Origin: Chloroflexota bacterium
GTDB lineage: Bacteria; Chloroflexota; Limnocylindria; Limnocylindrales; CSP1-4
Direction: 5' to 3'
DNA length: 6,980 bases
NCBI GenBank assembly: GCA_021785115.1
Contig: JAJYGO010000433.1
Coordinates: 2,492-9,471, forward strand
A program made the translations under genes and the position numbers. Shown in pieces: positions 1 through 6,011 of the stretch. The notes under the pieces are model-generated. The model had not been told where the DNA came from and made no database searches. It saw nothing but the letters and a program-made list of their open reading frames with translations. How positions within the stretch are numbered: position 1 is the first letter of the stretch; each line of letters starts with the position of its first letter.

Positions 1-698
1 TCAAACGCGGCCTCTATCTCGGTGGCGTCGCAGATCTCGAGCAGCAGAGCTTCCGCGGCCGAGTCGTCACCGAGATCCGCGAGGCGCTTCACCTCGGGAT
101 GCCAGTCGGAGTGCGGGCGGCCCCGGACCATGCCCGGCCCCTGCTTCCTGCCAGCCCGCATCGCCGGCGTCGTCGCGGCGACGTCTCTGGCCGACTTGCC
201 GTCGAGCCGGCGGTCGAGCATGCGCGCTTGCTCGTCGGCCGGGCTCGCGTAGACCGTGATGCCGTAGTCGCCGCGGTCGGACGGTCCGCGGTCCCAGCCG
301 CCGAAGATATCGGCTCGGGCATAGGCTGTGAGGCCAGCCGCCGTGATGCGGGCGAGTACCGGCGCGAACGCCGCGGCGTCCTGGCGCGAGAGGTGCCCGA
401 CCTTGTGGCCGTCGATGTACGCGCCGACGGCGTTCGTGTCGTAGGGATTTTCGGGCTCCGGCACAAGCGATGCCCATGTCACCAGCTTCACGGACTGGCG
501 CCGGCGACCGCCGGCGACCGCAGCAATGGCCTCCCGATAGTGACTCTCGCCGACCAGTCTGAGGCCGCCACCGGAGGCCCGCAGGGGCAGAGCACCCTCG
601 GGCAGCTCACCGCGCTGGTCGCCGAGGTCGATCCAGTCCGGCCCGTCCTCGGAGCGCTCGCCTTCTCCTCCCCCGAGGATGCGCCGCAGAATGCTCAT
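1..698 (-). CDS. HIRAN-domain protein, C-terminus cut off by window edge
   Basis: The frame read on the minus strand from ATG at 698-696 stays open to the window edge, giving 232 complete codons with no stop. A GGGAG ribosome binding site lies about 7 nt upstream of the ATG (minus strand, 710-706). Residues 46-118 look like a HIRAN domain: LVGESHYREA at 48-57, then LVPEPENPYDTNAV at 78-91, then IDGHKVGHLSR at 95-105. An alpha/beta tail with GGWDRG (133-138) and YGITVY (145-150) follows, then a charged helical stretch with HPEVKRLADLGDD and ALLLEICDATEIEA near the truncation. HIRAN domains bind 3' single-stranded DNA ends in HLTF-type helicases and also occur as stand-alone bacterial proteins. 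No helicase motifs are visible in the part seen, so a stand-alone HIRAN protein is likely, but the missing end could carry another domain. The short N-terminal segment (1-40) is acidic and not recognised. The gene is divergent from the exonuclease gene. HIRAN assignment is confident; the cellular role is inferred. Confidence 0.85.
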   Translation of the reverse strand, partial: MSILRRILGGGEGERSEDGPDWIDLGDQRGELPEGALPLRASGGGLRLVGESHYREAIAAVAGGRRRQSVKLVTWASLVPEPENPYDTNAVGAYIDGHKVGHLSRQDAAAFAPVLARITAAGLTAYARADIFGGWDRGPSDRGDYGITVYASPADEQARMLDRRLDGKSARDVAATTPAMRAGRKQGPGMVRGRPHSDWHPEVKRLADLGDDSAAEALLLEICDATEIEAAF

Positions 699-821
699 TC
701 AGTCGCTCCCGTGCCGGTCACAGCCGAACTCGGCGTCCACGCAGCGCCACGTGGGCGGGGCGCGGAGACGGCGTCTATGGGGGCATCCTATCGTCAGGAC
801 GAAGGCCAAGAGGGACTGAGC
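699..821. promoter_or_regulatory. Divergent promoter region between HIRAN and exonuclease genes
   Basis: This 123-bp spacer must carry the promoters for both flanking genes. The best minus-strand -10 candidate is TAGGAT (790-785), which would start transcription near 778 and leave an untranslated leader of about 80 nt before the HIRAN gene. The best plus-strand -10 candidate is TATCGT (789-794), starting near 801, about 20 nt before the GTG at 822 and just upstream of its ribosome binding site. The two hexamers overlap by two bases, so polymerases could not occupy both at once. Neither has a convincing TTGACA-like -35 box, which is common in high-GC actinobacteria but weakens the call. An 8-bp palindrome, CCACGTGG (747-754), could be a regulator site or chance. 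Confidence 0.35.
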
Positions 822-1745
822 GTGACAGGACTGGACTTCTGCGCGATCGACTTCGAGACAGCCAACAGCTTCCGGGGGAGTCCCTGCGCGGTGGGGCTCG
901 CACGGGTCCGCGACGGCCAGGTAGTCGACACGGCGACGTGGCTCATGCGTCCGCCCGAAGGCGTCGACGACTTCGACGCCTTCAACGTCATGCTCCACGG
1001 GATCACGCCGCAGATGGTCGCCGGCGAGCCCCGCTTCGCCGCGCGCCTTGGCGACATCCTCGACTTCGTGGGCGACCTCCCGCTTGTCGCCCACAACGCC
1101 GCCTTCGACGTGGGCGTGCTGCGCGATGCCTGCGATGCCTCCGGACTGTCCTGGCCACGCCTCGGCTACGCCTGCTCTCTCGTGCTCGCGCGCCAGACCT
1201 ACGATCTGCTGTCCTACTCGCTGCCCTGGGTGGCCGAGGCCGCCGGAGCGCCTCTCGACGCACACCACGATCCGCTCGCCGACGCGGCCGCCTGCGCCTC
1301 CATCGTGCTTGACCTCGCCCGCCGGCGCGAGGCCGCGACCCTGCCAGACTTGGTGGCTGCCAGTCACTGCTACCTGGGCCACGTCGGCGGCGAGACCTGG
1401 TTCGGCTTCCATGGCACATGGTCTGGCAAGGGTCCGCTGCCCTCGGCCAACCCGAACGCCGATCCGGGCCACCCCTTCTACGGCCGTGAGATGGTCTTCA
1501 CGGGTGCGCTCGCGTCGATGACGCGGGCCCAAGCGTGGGAGGTTGTTGCCGAGCGCGGGGCGATCCCGGCCGCCGGCGTCACCAGGCAGACGAGCATCCT
1601 CGTCGTCGGCTTTCAAGACGGGCGCAAGCTGCGCCCCGGCGAGACGCTCTCGGCGAAGGCCCGCAAGGCGGCGGACCTGCGCGCGAAGGGCCAGGCGATC
1701 GAGGTGATGCCCGAGGAGGATTTCTTCCAGCTGCTCGCCATGTAG
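822..1745 (+). CDS. DEDDh (DnaQ-like) 3'-5' exonuclease with C-terminal BRCT domain
   Basis: The protein has 307 residues from GTG 822. That start is preferred because AGAGGGA (809-815) lies about 6 nt upstream and the exonuclease fold begins at once; an in-frame ATG at 777 would add 15 residues with no obvious ribosome binding site. Residues 5-165 hold the exonuclease signature: DFET with D10 and E12 (Exo I), LVAHNAAFD with D96 (Exo II), and HHDPLADA with H149 and D154 (Exo III, the DEDDh type). Residues about 219-307 form a BRCT domain, with MVFTGALASMTR at 224-235, followed by GAIPAAGVTRQTSILVVG. The family removes nucleotides from 3' ends using two metal ions. Stand-alone members act in repair or tRNA/RNA trimming, and epsilon subunits proofread for DNA polymerase III. 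The BRCT domain suggests docking to a DNA end, nick or partner protein. This protein is not fused to a polymerase or UvrC-like domain, so proofreading is only one possibility. It stands alone, divergent from the HIRAN gene. Confidence 0.9.
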   Translation: MTGLDFCAIDFETANSFRGSPCAVGLARVRDGQVVDTATWLMRPPEGVDDFDAFNVMLHGITPQMVAGEPRFAARLGDILDFVGDLPLVAHNAAFDVGVLRDACDASGLSWPRLGYACSLVLARQTYDLLSYSLPWVAEAAGAPLDAHHDPLADAAACASIVLDLARRREAATLPDLVAASHCYLGHVGGETWFGFHGTWSGKGPLPSANPNADPGHPFYGREMVFTGALASMTRAQAWEVVAERGAIPAAGVTRQTSILVVGFQDGRKLRPGETLSAKARKAADLRAKGQAIEVMPEEDFFQLLAM

Positions 1746-1762
1746 CCGCCGATCGAGGTGGC

Positions 1763-1768
1763 TACTAT
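1763..1768 (+). promoter_or_regulatory. Possible -10 element of a leaderless transcript
   Basis: TACTAT fits the actinobacterial TAnnnT -10 consensus and is followed, after six bases, by GTG at 1775. This is the spacing expected for a leaderless mRNA that starts at its own start codon. No good -35 hexamer is visible 17-18 bp upstream, where the end of the exonuclease gene lies. If active, it could drive the mini-ORF at 1775 or give the nurA operon a long leader of about 255 nt. Confidence 0.3.
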
Positions 1769-1774
1769 GCCCCT

Positions 1775-1897
1775 GTGACCGACGTCCGCAGGGGCGGACG
1801 TGGGAGCAAGGCGGACCTCGACGCCCGCAGCTGGGGGGCGAGATCACGTTCGGCGCATCAGGCGACTCTCGGCATGCGAGCTGGCACCATCGCGTGA
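1775..1897 (+). CDS. Possible 40-residue leader or orphan mini-ORF
   Basis: A frame opens with GTG at 1775 and ends with TGA at 1895-1897. Its first ten bases, GTGACCGACG, are identical to the start of the herA gene at 2998, and a TACTAT box sits six bases upstream. The encoded peptide is rich in Arg, Gly and Ala, has no recognisable domain, signal peptide or membrane segment, and resembles what random GC-rich sequence would encode. A strong hairpin (1782-1801) lies over codons 3-9. It is in the same reading frame as nurA, 132 bp upstream of that gene's start. It may be a leader peptide, a decayed gene end, or nothing; the call rests on start context only. Confidence 0.15.
   Translation: MTDVRRGGRGSKADLDARSWGARSRSAHQATLGMRAGTIA
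1782..1801 (+). terminator. Perfect GC-rich hairpin after the exonuclease gene
   Basis: ACGTCCGC (1782-1789) and GCGGACGT (1794-1801) are perfect reverse complements around an AGGG loop, giving an 8-bp stem that begins 37 nt after the exonuclease stop codon. An alternative overlapping pairing is GCCCCTG (1769-1775) with CAGGGGC (1789-1795); the two folds share bases and exclude each other. There is no T-tract after either, as is often the case for terminators in high-GC actinobacteria. Termination of the exonuclease transcript is the simplest role. Because two exclusive folds exist just after a possible promoter, attenuation is an alternative. Confidence 0.45.
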
Positions 1898-1982
1898 GGA
1901 GAGGCCGCGCCCGGCCGACCCGAGGCTCGTTTCGGGGAGACCGGTCGGGCGGACGGTCCTTGTGCCGGATGCCTGTGTGACA

Positions 1983-2019
1983 GACAACCTGTCGCGACGC
2001 AAGCCAAACTTGGATCCAA
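1983..2019. repeat. Cluster of short palindromes upstream of nurA
   Basis: Three short inverted repeats lie within 37 bp directly before the nurA start: GACA-acc-TGTC (1983-1993), GTCGCGAC (1991-1998) and the perfect 10-bp palindrome TTGGATCCAA (2010-2019), which ends 10 nt before the TTG at 2030. They may form an operator for the nurA-herA-sbcDC operon. None matches the actinobacterial LexA box (TCGAACnnnnGTTCGA). Short palindromes are frequent by chance, so this is only a candidate regulatory site. Confidence 0.2.
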
Positions 2020-2029
2020 CGCTTGTCGG

Positions 2030-3001
2030 TTGAAGTTGCGGGGCTACGGCTTGCAGGTTTTCGTCGAGGACTGGTCTGCGCGCTATGGCTCGCCGTACCT
2101 TGTTTCGCCCGACGACGGCTCGAGCGGCATGGCGGCCCAACTCGTCGAGGACGGCGCCGAGCTGCGCTTGCACACGCCGACGTGCTCGCCGGCAGACCAC
2201 CTGGCGTTCGTCGATGGCGTGCGGCGGATGGAGGCGGTCATGTACCTCGCCGACGGCGACGCCTTCGCGCACGGGATCGCCGGTTCGCACGCGTGCGGGG
2301 CGGTCATCGCCGACGGCTCGGCACGGATGGCGATCGACCATGTGCGAGTCGCCAGGCTCGCGATCTTCGGCGCCGGCGTCAGATCGTCGCTGCCACCTGT
2401 GGACGGCTTCGCATGGCGGTCATCCTCCGTCGCTGATACGGAGCCGGATGCGCCGCTCAACGAGCTCCAGACGCGGATGCGTCAGCAGGAGGGTGTGCTT
2501 GCTGAGGAGCTCGCGGCCGACGGCCGCCTCGTGATCGTGGACGGCCCTCTCCACTTCGTGAGGAGTCGCGACCTCCCTGTGGTTGGGCACATCAAGACCC
2601 ACCGGAGGATGCTGTTGACACCGGTCGCCCACCAGCAAGTCCCGAACCTACAGGCAGGGGATCGGACCAGCCTGTTCACACTCGGGGCCGACCGCTACTC
2701 GTGCTACCTGCGCCTCGCTGAGCCCGCCGCGAATGCCGGCCCGTGGTCCGGGGTCGTGAGGATCGAGGTCCCGCAGTCGGCCGGGCTCGCCGAGGCCATC
2801 AACACGGCGAACGCCGTGGCGGCCACGCTGCCCCGCTACGCCGGGATCCCGTGGCTGGATCCGAGGGCCCCCCAGAACCTCCAGCCCGTAGGCGCGCTCG
2901 AACGGCATCTCCAGCACAGCCTCGGCGATTCCCGCCTCGCTACCCGCGCCGTCCGGGCAGCCGTCGCCGAGCTTCGACGCCGAACGGAGGACGCAGCGTG
3001 A
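2030..3001 (+). CDS. nurA: NurA-type 5'-3' nuclease, partner of HerA
   Basis: The protein has 323 residues, within the usual NurA range. NurA landmarks appear in order: FVDGVRR with D62 near the N-terminus (the DG-x-R motif), E154 in the helix MRQQEGVLAEEL, LVIVDGPL with D171, GHIKTHRR with K189, VVRIEVP with R244 and E246, and a C-terminal PWLDPRAPQNLQPVGALE segment (274-291). D62, E154 and D171 are the likely metal ligands. NurA is an RNase H-like-fold nuclease, active as a dimer on ssDNA and 5' ends, that docks on the HerA hexamer to resect DNA ends. The identity is supported by the herA gene that overlaps its stop codon. The start is uncertain: TTG 2030 is the first start codon after the upstream in-frame stop (1895) and has no Shine-Dalgarno sequence. 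TTG 2036 and TTG 2051 (after GGGG at 2040-2043) are alternatives that barely change the protein. Third codon positions are less GC-biased than in sbcD. Confidence 0.85.
   Translation: MKLRGYGLQVFVEDWSARYGSPYLVSPDDGSSGMAAQLVEDGAELRLHTPTCSPADHLAFVDGVRRMEAVMYLADGDAFAHGIAGSHACGAVIADGSARMAIDHVRVARLAIFGAGVRSSLPPVDGFAWRSSSVADTEPDAPLNELQTRMRQQEGVLAEELAADGRLVIVDGPLHFVRSRDLPVVGHIKTHRRMLLTPVAHQQVPNLQAGDRTSLFTLGADRYSCYLRLAEPAANAGPWSGVVRIEVPQSAGLAEAINTANAVAATLPRYAGIPWLDPRAPQNLQPVGALERHLQHSLGDSRLATRAVRAAVAELRRRTEDAA
2986..2990 (+). promoter_or_regulatory. Ribosome binding site fixing the herA start
   Basis: GGAGG lies inside the last codons of nurA, 7 nt before GTG 2998. It decides in favour of this start over the longer open frame, which extends back into nurA as far as 2743. 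Confidence 0.8.
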
Positions 3002-4782
3002 CCGACGCCGCTCGACCCAGCATTTCCGTCGGGCTCGTCGACGGGTCGGCCGAATCGACGAGCCGGCGGTTCTCAGTTGTCCTCGACGACGACGCGGTCG
3101 TGCAACTCGACGATCTCGTGGGATCGCGGCAGGTCCTGCCCGACGGGACGGACCTCGCGCACTACGGGATAGTGGTCGAGGGATACGGCCAACTCGAGGG
3201 CGCCGACCTGCCATCGGACACGCGGCGCATCACGGCCGAGAGGACGATGCCGGGCGCGACAAGCCGTCGGGTAGACGTGCAGATCCTCAGGACGGTGCCC
3301 GAGATGTGGCTGCCGCCCGATCCTGGAGCCGTCGTTACGCGAGTGCGCGGCGCAGAGCGGTCGGCAGCCCTGTTCGTGGACCAGATGGACCACCCGCTGG
3401 CCGTCGGCCTCGACGCCGACCGCCAGCCGATCTTCGCGGACTTCTCGTTCATCAACGGCGAGAAGGGCGGGCACATCTCGATCTCGGGAATCAGCGGCGT
3501 GGCGACCAAGACGACGTATGCCCTGTTCGCGCTCTACATGCTCTTCGAGACCCCTGGGGGCCGGGCCCTCCTCGGCGCCCACGCCCCGAACACGAAGGCG
3601 CTCGTCTTCAACGTCAAGGGCGAGGACCTGCTCCACCTCGACCGGCCGAACGCGAGATTCGCGGCGACGGCCGGGGCGCTCGAGGGCTGGCGCGCCCTGG
3701 GAGTCGAGGACCCGGGGCCCTTCCGGTCGGTCCGCTTCTACGCGCCGCGGTCGGCAGGGTCGCGCGACGGGTCGAACGCGACGGACGTCGTTTCTCGCTC
3801 GGCGGCCGACGTCCGGCCGTTCGGGTGGACGCCGGAAAGGTTCATCAGCGGCGGGCTGCTCCGCTACTGCTTCGCCGAGGAGGAGGACGCGCGAACGCAG
3901 ATCTCCTTCGTGGAGCAGCGGGTGCGGGTGCAGCTCGTCCGCCACGCCCATCCGCTCGAGGGCGAGCCCGGAGCGGTGGTGCTGGCCCCGCCGCCTCCCG
4001 GCACGCCGTTCGACGTCGCCAAGCTGCTCCGCTCCCGGCGCGACCCGCTCAAGGCGGCAGCGGGGGAGCCGATCCGGGACTTCGGCGACCTGGTCGACTT
4101 CCTCACCAGCAGGCTCAGCCCGCCGAACGTGGACCCGGACTGGAGCGCCGGCGTCGCGGACGGCACCAGCCTCGCCTTCCTCCGCCGCCTGTACGGCGCC
4201 TCCCCGCGCCTCGGGCACCTCGTCCAGCGGGACGTGGAGGCGGTCGCGCTCGACGAGGCGGTCACCGTCGTCGACATCCACTCGCTCCACGACGCGGCGC
4301 AGCGCTTCGTGGTCGGCGCCCTCACGTCCGCGATCTTCGAGGACAAGCAGGGCAAGGGCCGCGAGCCGCTCAGGTTCATCGTCCTCGACGAGCTGAACAA
4401 GTACGCGCCCCGCGAGGGCCGGAGCCCGATCAAGGACGTGCTGGTCGACATCGCGGCCCGCGGGCGGAGCCTCGGCGTCATCCTCATCGGCGCCCAGCAG
4501 TCTGCAACCGAGGTCGAGCCGGCGATCATCCGCAACGCGTCGGTGAAAGTCGTGGGGCGCCTGGACGCGGGGGAGTCCGCGGACTACCGGTTCCTGACGC
4601 CGGAGGTGCGCGAGCGGGCCACCAGGTTCCTCCCCGGGACGATGGTGCTCGACCAGCCGATGGTCCCCGCCCCAATCCCCATCCGGTTCCCGTTCCCCGC
4701 GTTCGCCACGTCCGTCGGCGAGGACCTCCAGGGCGCCTCGGCGTCGGGCGAGGACGTGGACCAGCTGTTCCGTCAGCTCTGA
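2998..4782 (+). CDS. herA: HerA-type hexameric DNA translocase ATPase (HAS-barrel plus DUF87)
   Basis: GTG 2998 overlaps the nurA stop (GTGA) and gives 594 residues, typical for HerA. Residues about 20-130 resemble the N-terminal HAS barrel (VQLDDLVGSRQVL, then HYGIVVEGYGQL), which contacts NurA. The ATPase core follows: HISISGISGVATKTT with the P-loop at 164-172 (K171, T172), Walker B FIVLDELNKYAP with D464 and E465, a candidate arginine-finger segment ARGRS (487-491), and a sensor-like GAQQSATEV with Q500. HerA hexamers of the FtsK/VirB4 class pump double-stranded DNA and power the NurA nuclease. The P-loop is unusual: the Gly normally just before Lys is Thr (ATKT instead of GKT). I recall this form from a bacterial subfamily of HerA-like proteins, so it is probably not an inactivating change. 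Codon use changes along the gene: 9 of the first 45 codons end in A or T, but none of 60 codons between 4201 and 4380 do. Confidence 0.88.
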   Translation: MTDAARPSISVGLVDGSAESTSRRFSVVLDDDAVVQLDDLVGSRQVLPDGTDLAHYGIVVEGYGQLEGADLPSDTRRITAERTMPGATSRRVDVQILRTVPEMWLPPDPGAVVTRVRGAERSAALFVDQMDHPLAVGLDADRQPIFADFSFINGEKGGHISISGISGVATKTTYALFALYMLFETPGGRALLGAHAPNTKALVFNVKGEDLLHLDRPNARFAATAGALEGWRALGVEDPGPFRSVRFYAPRSAGSRDGSNATDVVSRSAADVRPFGWTPERFISGGLLRYCFAEEEDARTQISFVEQRVRVQLVRHAHPLEGEPGAVVLAPPPPGTPFDVAKLLRSRRDPLKAAAGEPIRDFGDLVDFLTSRLSPPNVDPDWSAGVADGTSLAFLRRLYGASPRLGHLVQRDVEAVALDEAVTVVDIHSLHDAAQRFVVGALTSAIFEDKQGKGREPLRFIVLDELNKYAPREGRSPIKDVLVDIAARGRSLGVILIGAQQSATEVEPAIIRNASVKVVGRLDAGESADYRFLTPEVRERATRFLPGTMVLDQPMVPAPIPIRFPFPAFATSVGEDLQGASASGEDVDQLFRQL

Positions 4783-6011
4783 TGCGGCTCCTGCACACCT
4801 CCGACTGGCACCTCGGGCGGGAGACCTACCGCGTCTCGCGACGCTCCGACCACGAGGCGGTGATCGACGAGATCGTCGAGACGGCGCGTGCCGTGCACCC
4901 GCACCTGATCATCCACTCGGGCGACCTGTTCGACGGCCCTCGGCCGGCCTACGACGACCTCAGCCTGGGCGTGACGGCGCTGCAGCGCCTCGGGGCGGTC
5001 GCGCCCGTGGTCGTCGTCTGCGGCAACCACGACTCGCCGCCGCTGTACCGCCTGTTCACGCAGCTCCTCGGCCCCGAGGCGCCCATCAGGTTCGTCGACG
5101 TCGCCAGGCTTCCGGAGGCGGGCGGGATCCTCGAGTTCCCCGGCGACGGCGAGGAGCGGGTCCGCCTGGCCACGCTCCCGTTCATCCACGCGAACCGCCT
5201 GGTGACCGGCTTCGAGGACCCGACCCTCCGCACGGCCCTCTACGCCGACCGGGTCGCCGCGATCGAGCAGCGCCTCGCGACGGGGCTGACTGCCGGCTAC
5301 GACGCCGGCCGGGACGTCCTCCTGTTCGCGGCCCACCTCTACGTCGGCGGGGCGACCTACGGGCGGAGCGAGCGCTCGCTCCACGTCTCCGAGGCCTACG
5401 CGAGCCGCGCCGAGGCGCTCCCCGCCGTGTCCTACGGCGCGCTCGGGCACATCCACAAGCCACAGGCCCTCCCCGGCGGGGCGCCGGCGCGCTACGCCGG
5501 GTCCCCGATCCAGCTCGACTTCGGCGAGGAGGGCGAGGAGAAGACGGTCGTCGTCGTCGACGCGGAGCCGGGCCGCCCCGCCGCCATCGAGCCGCGGCCC
5601 CTGCGCGCCGGCCGACCGCTCCTCCGGATCGCCGGCTCGATCGAGGAGATCCCGTCCCACGCTGCGAGCGCGGCGGGCAAGCTCGTGCACGTGACGGTCC
5701 GCAGCGAGGATCCGGTCCCCGACGTGTCCGACCAGGTGGCGGACCTGCTGCCGGGCGCGGTCATCCTCGAGGTCGCGGAGGACGTCGCCTCGCGCAGGCT
5801 GGCCGTCGTGACCGAGGCCGGCGGGGCGGGAGCCGCCGAGCCCTCGATGGACGAGCTGTTCGAGGGCTACCTCGGCCTGGTCGGGACGCGGTCCGGGTCG
5901 GCGGCCGCCGTGCTCGAGTCATTCCGGAGCGTGCTCGAGTCGGTCGAGACGGACGAGCCGCCCGTCCTGCCCGGGCAGGAGGCGCTCGAGCCGCTGGAGG
6001 GCGGGGCATGA
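4782..6011 (+). CDS. sbcD: SbcD/Mre11 nuclease subunit
   Basis: ATG 4782 shares one base with the herA stop (TGATG). There is no clear ribosome binding site, so translation probably restarts after herA. The 409-residue protein has the calcineurin-like phosphoesterase motifs of Mre11/SbcD: SDWHLGR with D8 and H10, GDLFD with D48, CGNHD with N82, H83 and D84, AAHLYV with H185, and GHIHKPQ with H223 and H225. These bind two Mn ions. A cap domain (about residues 280-350) and a C-terminal acidic helix region follow, with ELFEGYL and a further helix expected to bind the Rad50/SbcC coiled coil. With SbcC it forms the complex that cuts hairpins and protein-blocked or broken DNA ends, using 3'-5' dsDNA exonuclease and ssDNA endonuclease activities. 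Length fits the family. Codons are almost all G/C-ending. No missing catalytic residue was seen. Confidence 0.95.
   Translation: MRLLHTSDWHLGRETYRVSRRSDHEAVIDEIVETARAVHPHLIIHSGDLFDGPRPAYDDLSLGVTALQRLGAVAPVVVVCGNHDSPPLYRLFTQLLGPEAPIRFVDVARLPEAGGILEFPGDGEERVRLATLPFIHANRLVTGFEDPTLRTALYADRVAAIEQRLATGLTAGYDAGRDVLLFAAHLYVGGATYGRSERSLHVSEAYASRAEALPAVSYGALGHIHKPQALPGGAPARYAGSPIQLDFGEEGEEKTVVVVDAEPGRPAAIEPRPLRAGRPLLRIAGSIEEIPSHAASAAGKLVHVTVRSEDPVPDVSDQVADLLPGAVILEVAEDVASRRLAVVTEAGGAGAAEPSMDELFEGYLGLVGTRSGSAAAVLESFRSVLESVETDEPPVLPGQEALEPLEGGA
5996..6001 (+). promoter_or_regulatory. Ribosome binding site for sbcC
   Basis: GGAGGG inside the end of sbcD lies 6 nt before ATG 6008, which overlaps the sbcD stop codon (ATGA). 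This supports both the start choice and translational coupling. Confidence 0.75.

Noticed and set aside
67..477. Minus-strand frame of 136 codons overlapping the HIRAN gene
   Set aside because: It is an alternative frame of the HIRAN gene. The HIRAN frame has the conserved motifs and a proper ribosome binding site, while this one encodes an Arg-rich sequence.
501..520. Perfect tandem repeat of the 10-bp unit CCGGCGACCG
   Set aside because: Only two copies, inside the HIRAN gene. The reading frame is intact on both sides, and the encoded GGRRR stretch is a loop before the next strand. A chance GC-rich duplication with no sign of a frameshift.
699..821. Possible LexA (SOS) box in the divergent spacer
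   Set aside because: No TCGAACnnnnGTTCGA-like sequence is present here or in the gap before nurA; the CGAAC at 724-728 has no matching half-site.
699..1847. Long open frame on the minus strand opposite the exonuclease gene
   Set aside because: It is antisense to a gene with clear catalytic motifs, its product is low-complexity Arg/Gly/Glu-rich with no domain, and long antisense frames are expected in GC-rich DNA.
1746..2029. tRNA or small stable RNA gene in the gap before nurA
   Set aside because: No T-loop GTTCGAnTC block, no acceptor-stem pairing and no 3' CCA could be found; only short hairpins are visible.
1800..2033. 77-codon plus-strand frame in the gap before nurA
   Set aside because: It has no ribosome binding site and no recognisable domain, starts within the hairpin, and looks like random coding in GC-rich sequence.
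3073..4290. 405-codon open frame antisense to herA
   Set aside because: Shadow of the GC3-rich herA frame; composition is dominated by Arg, Glu, Val and Gly, with no recognisable motif and no start context.
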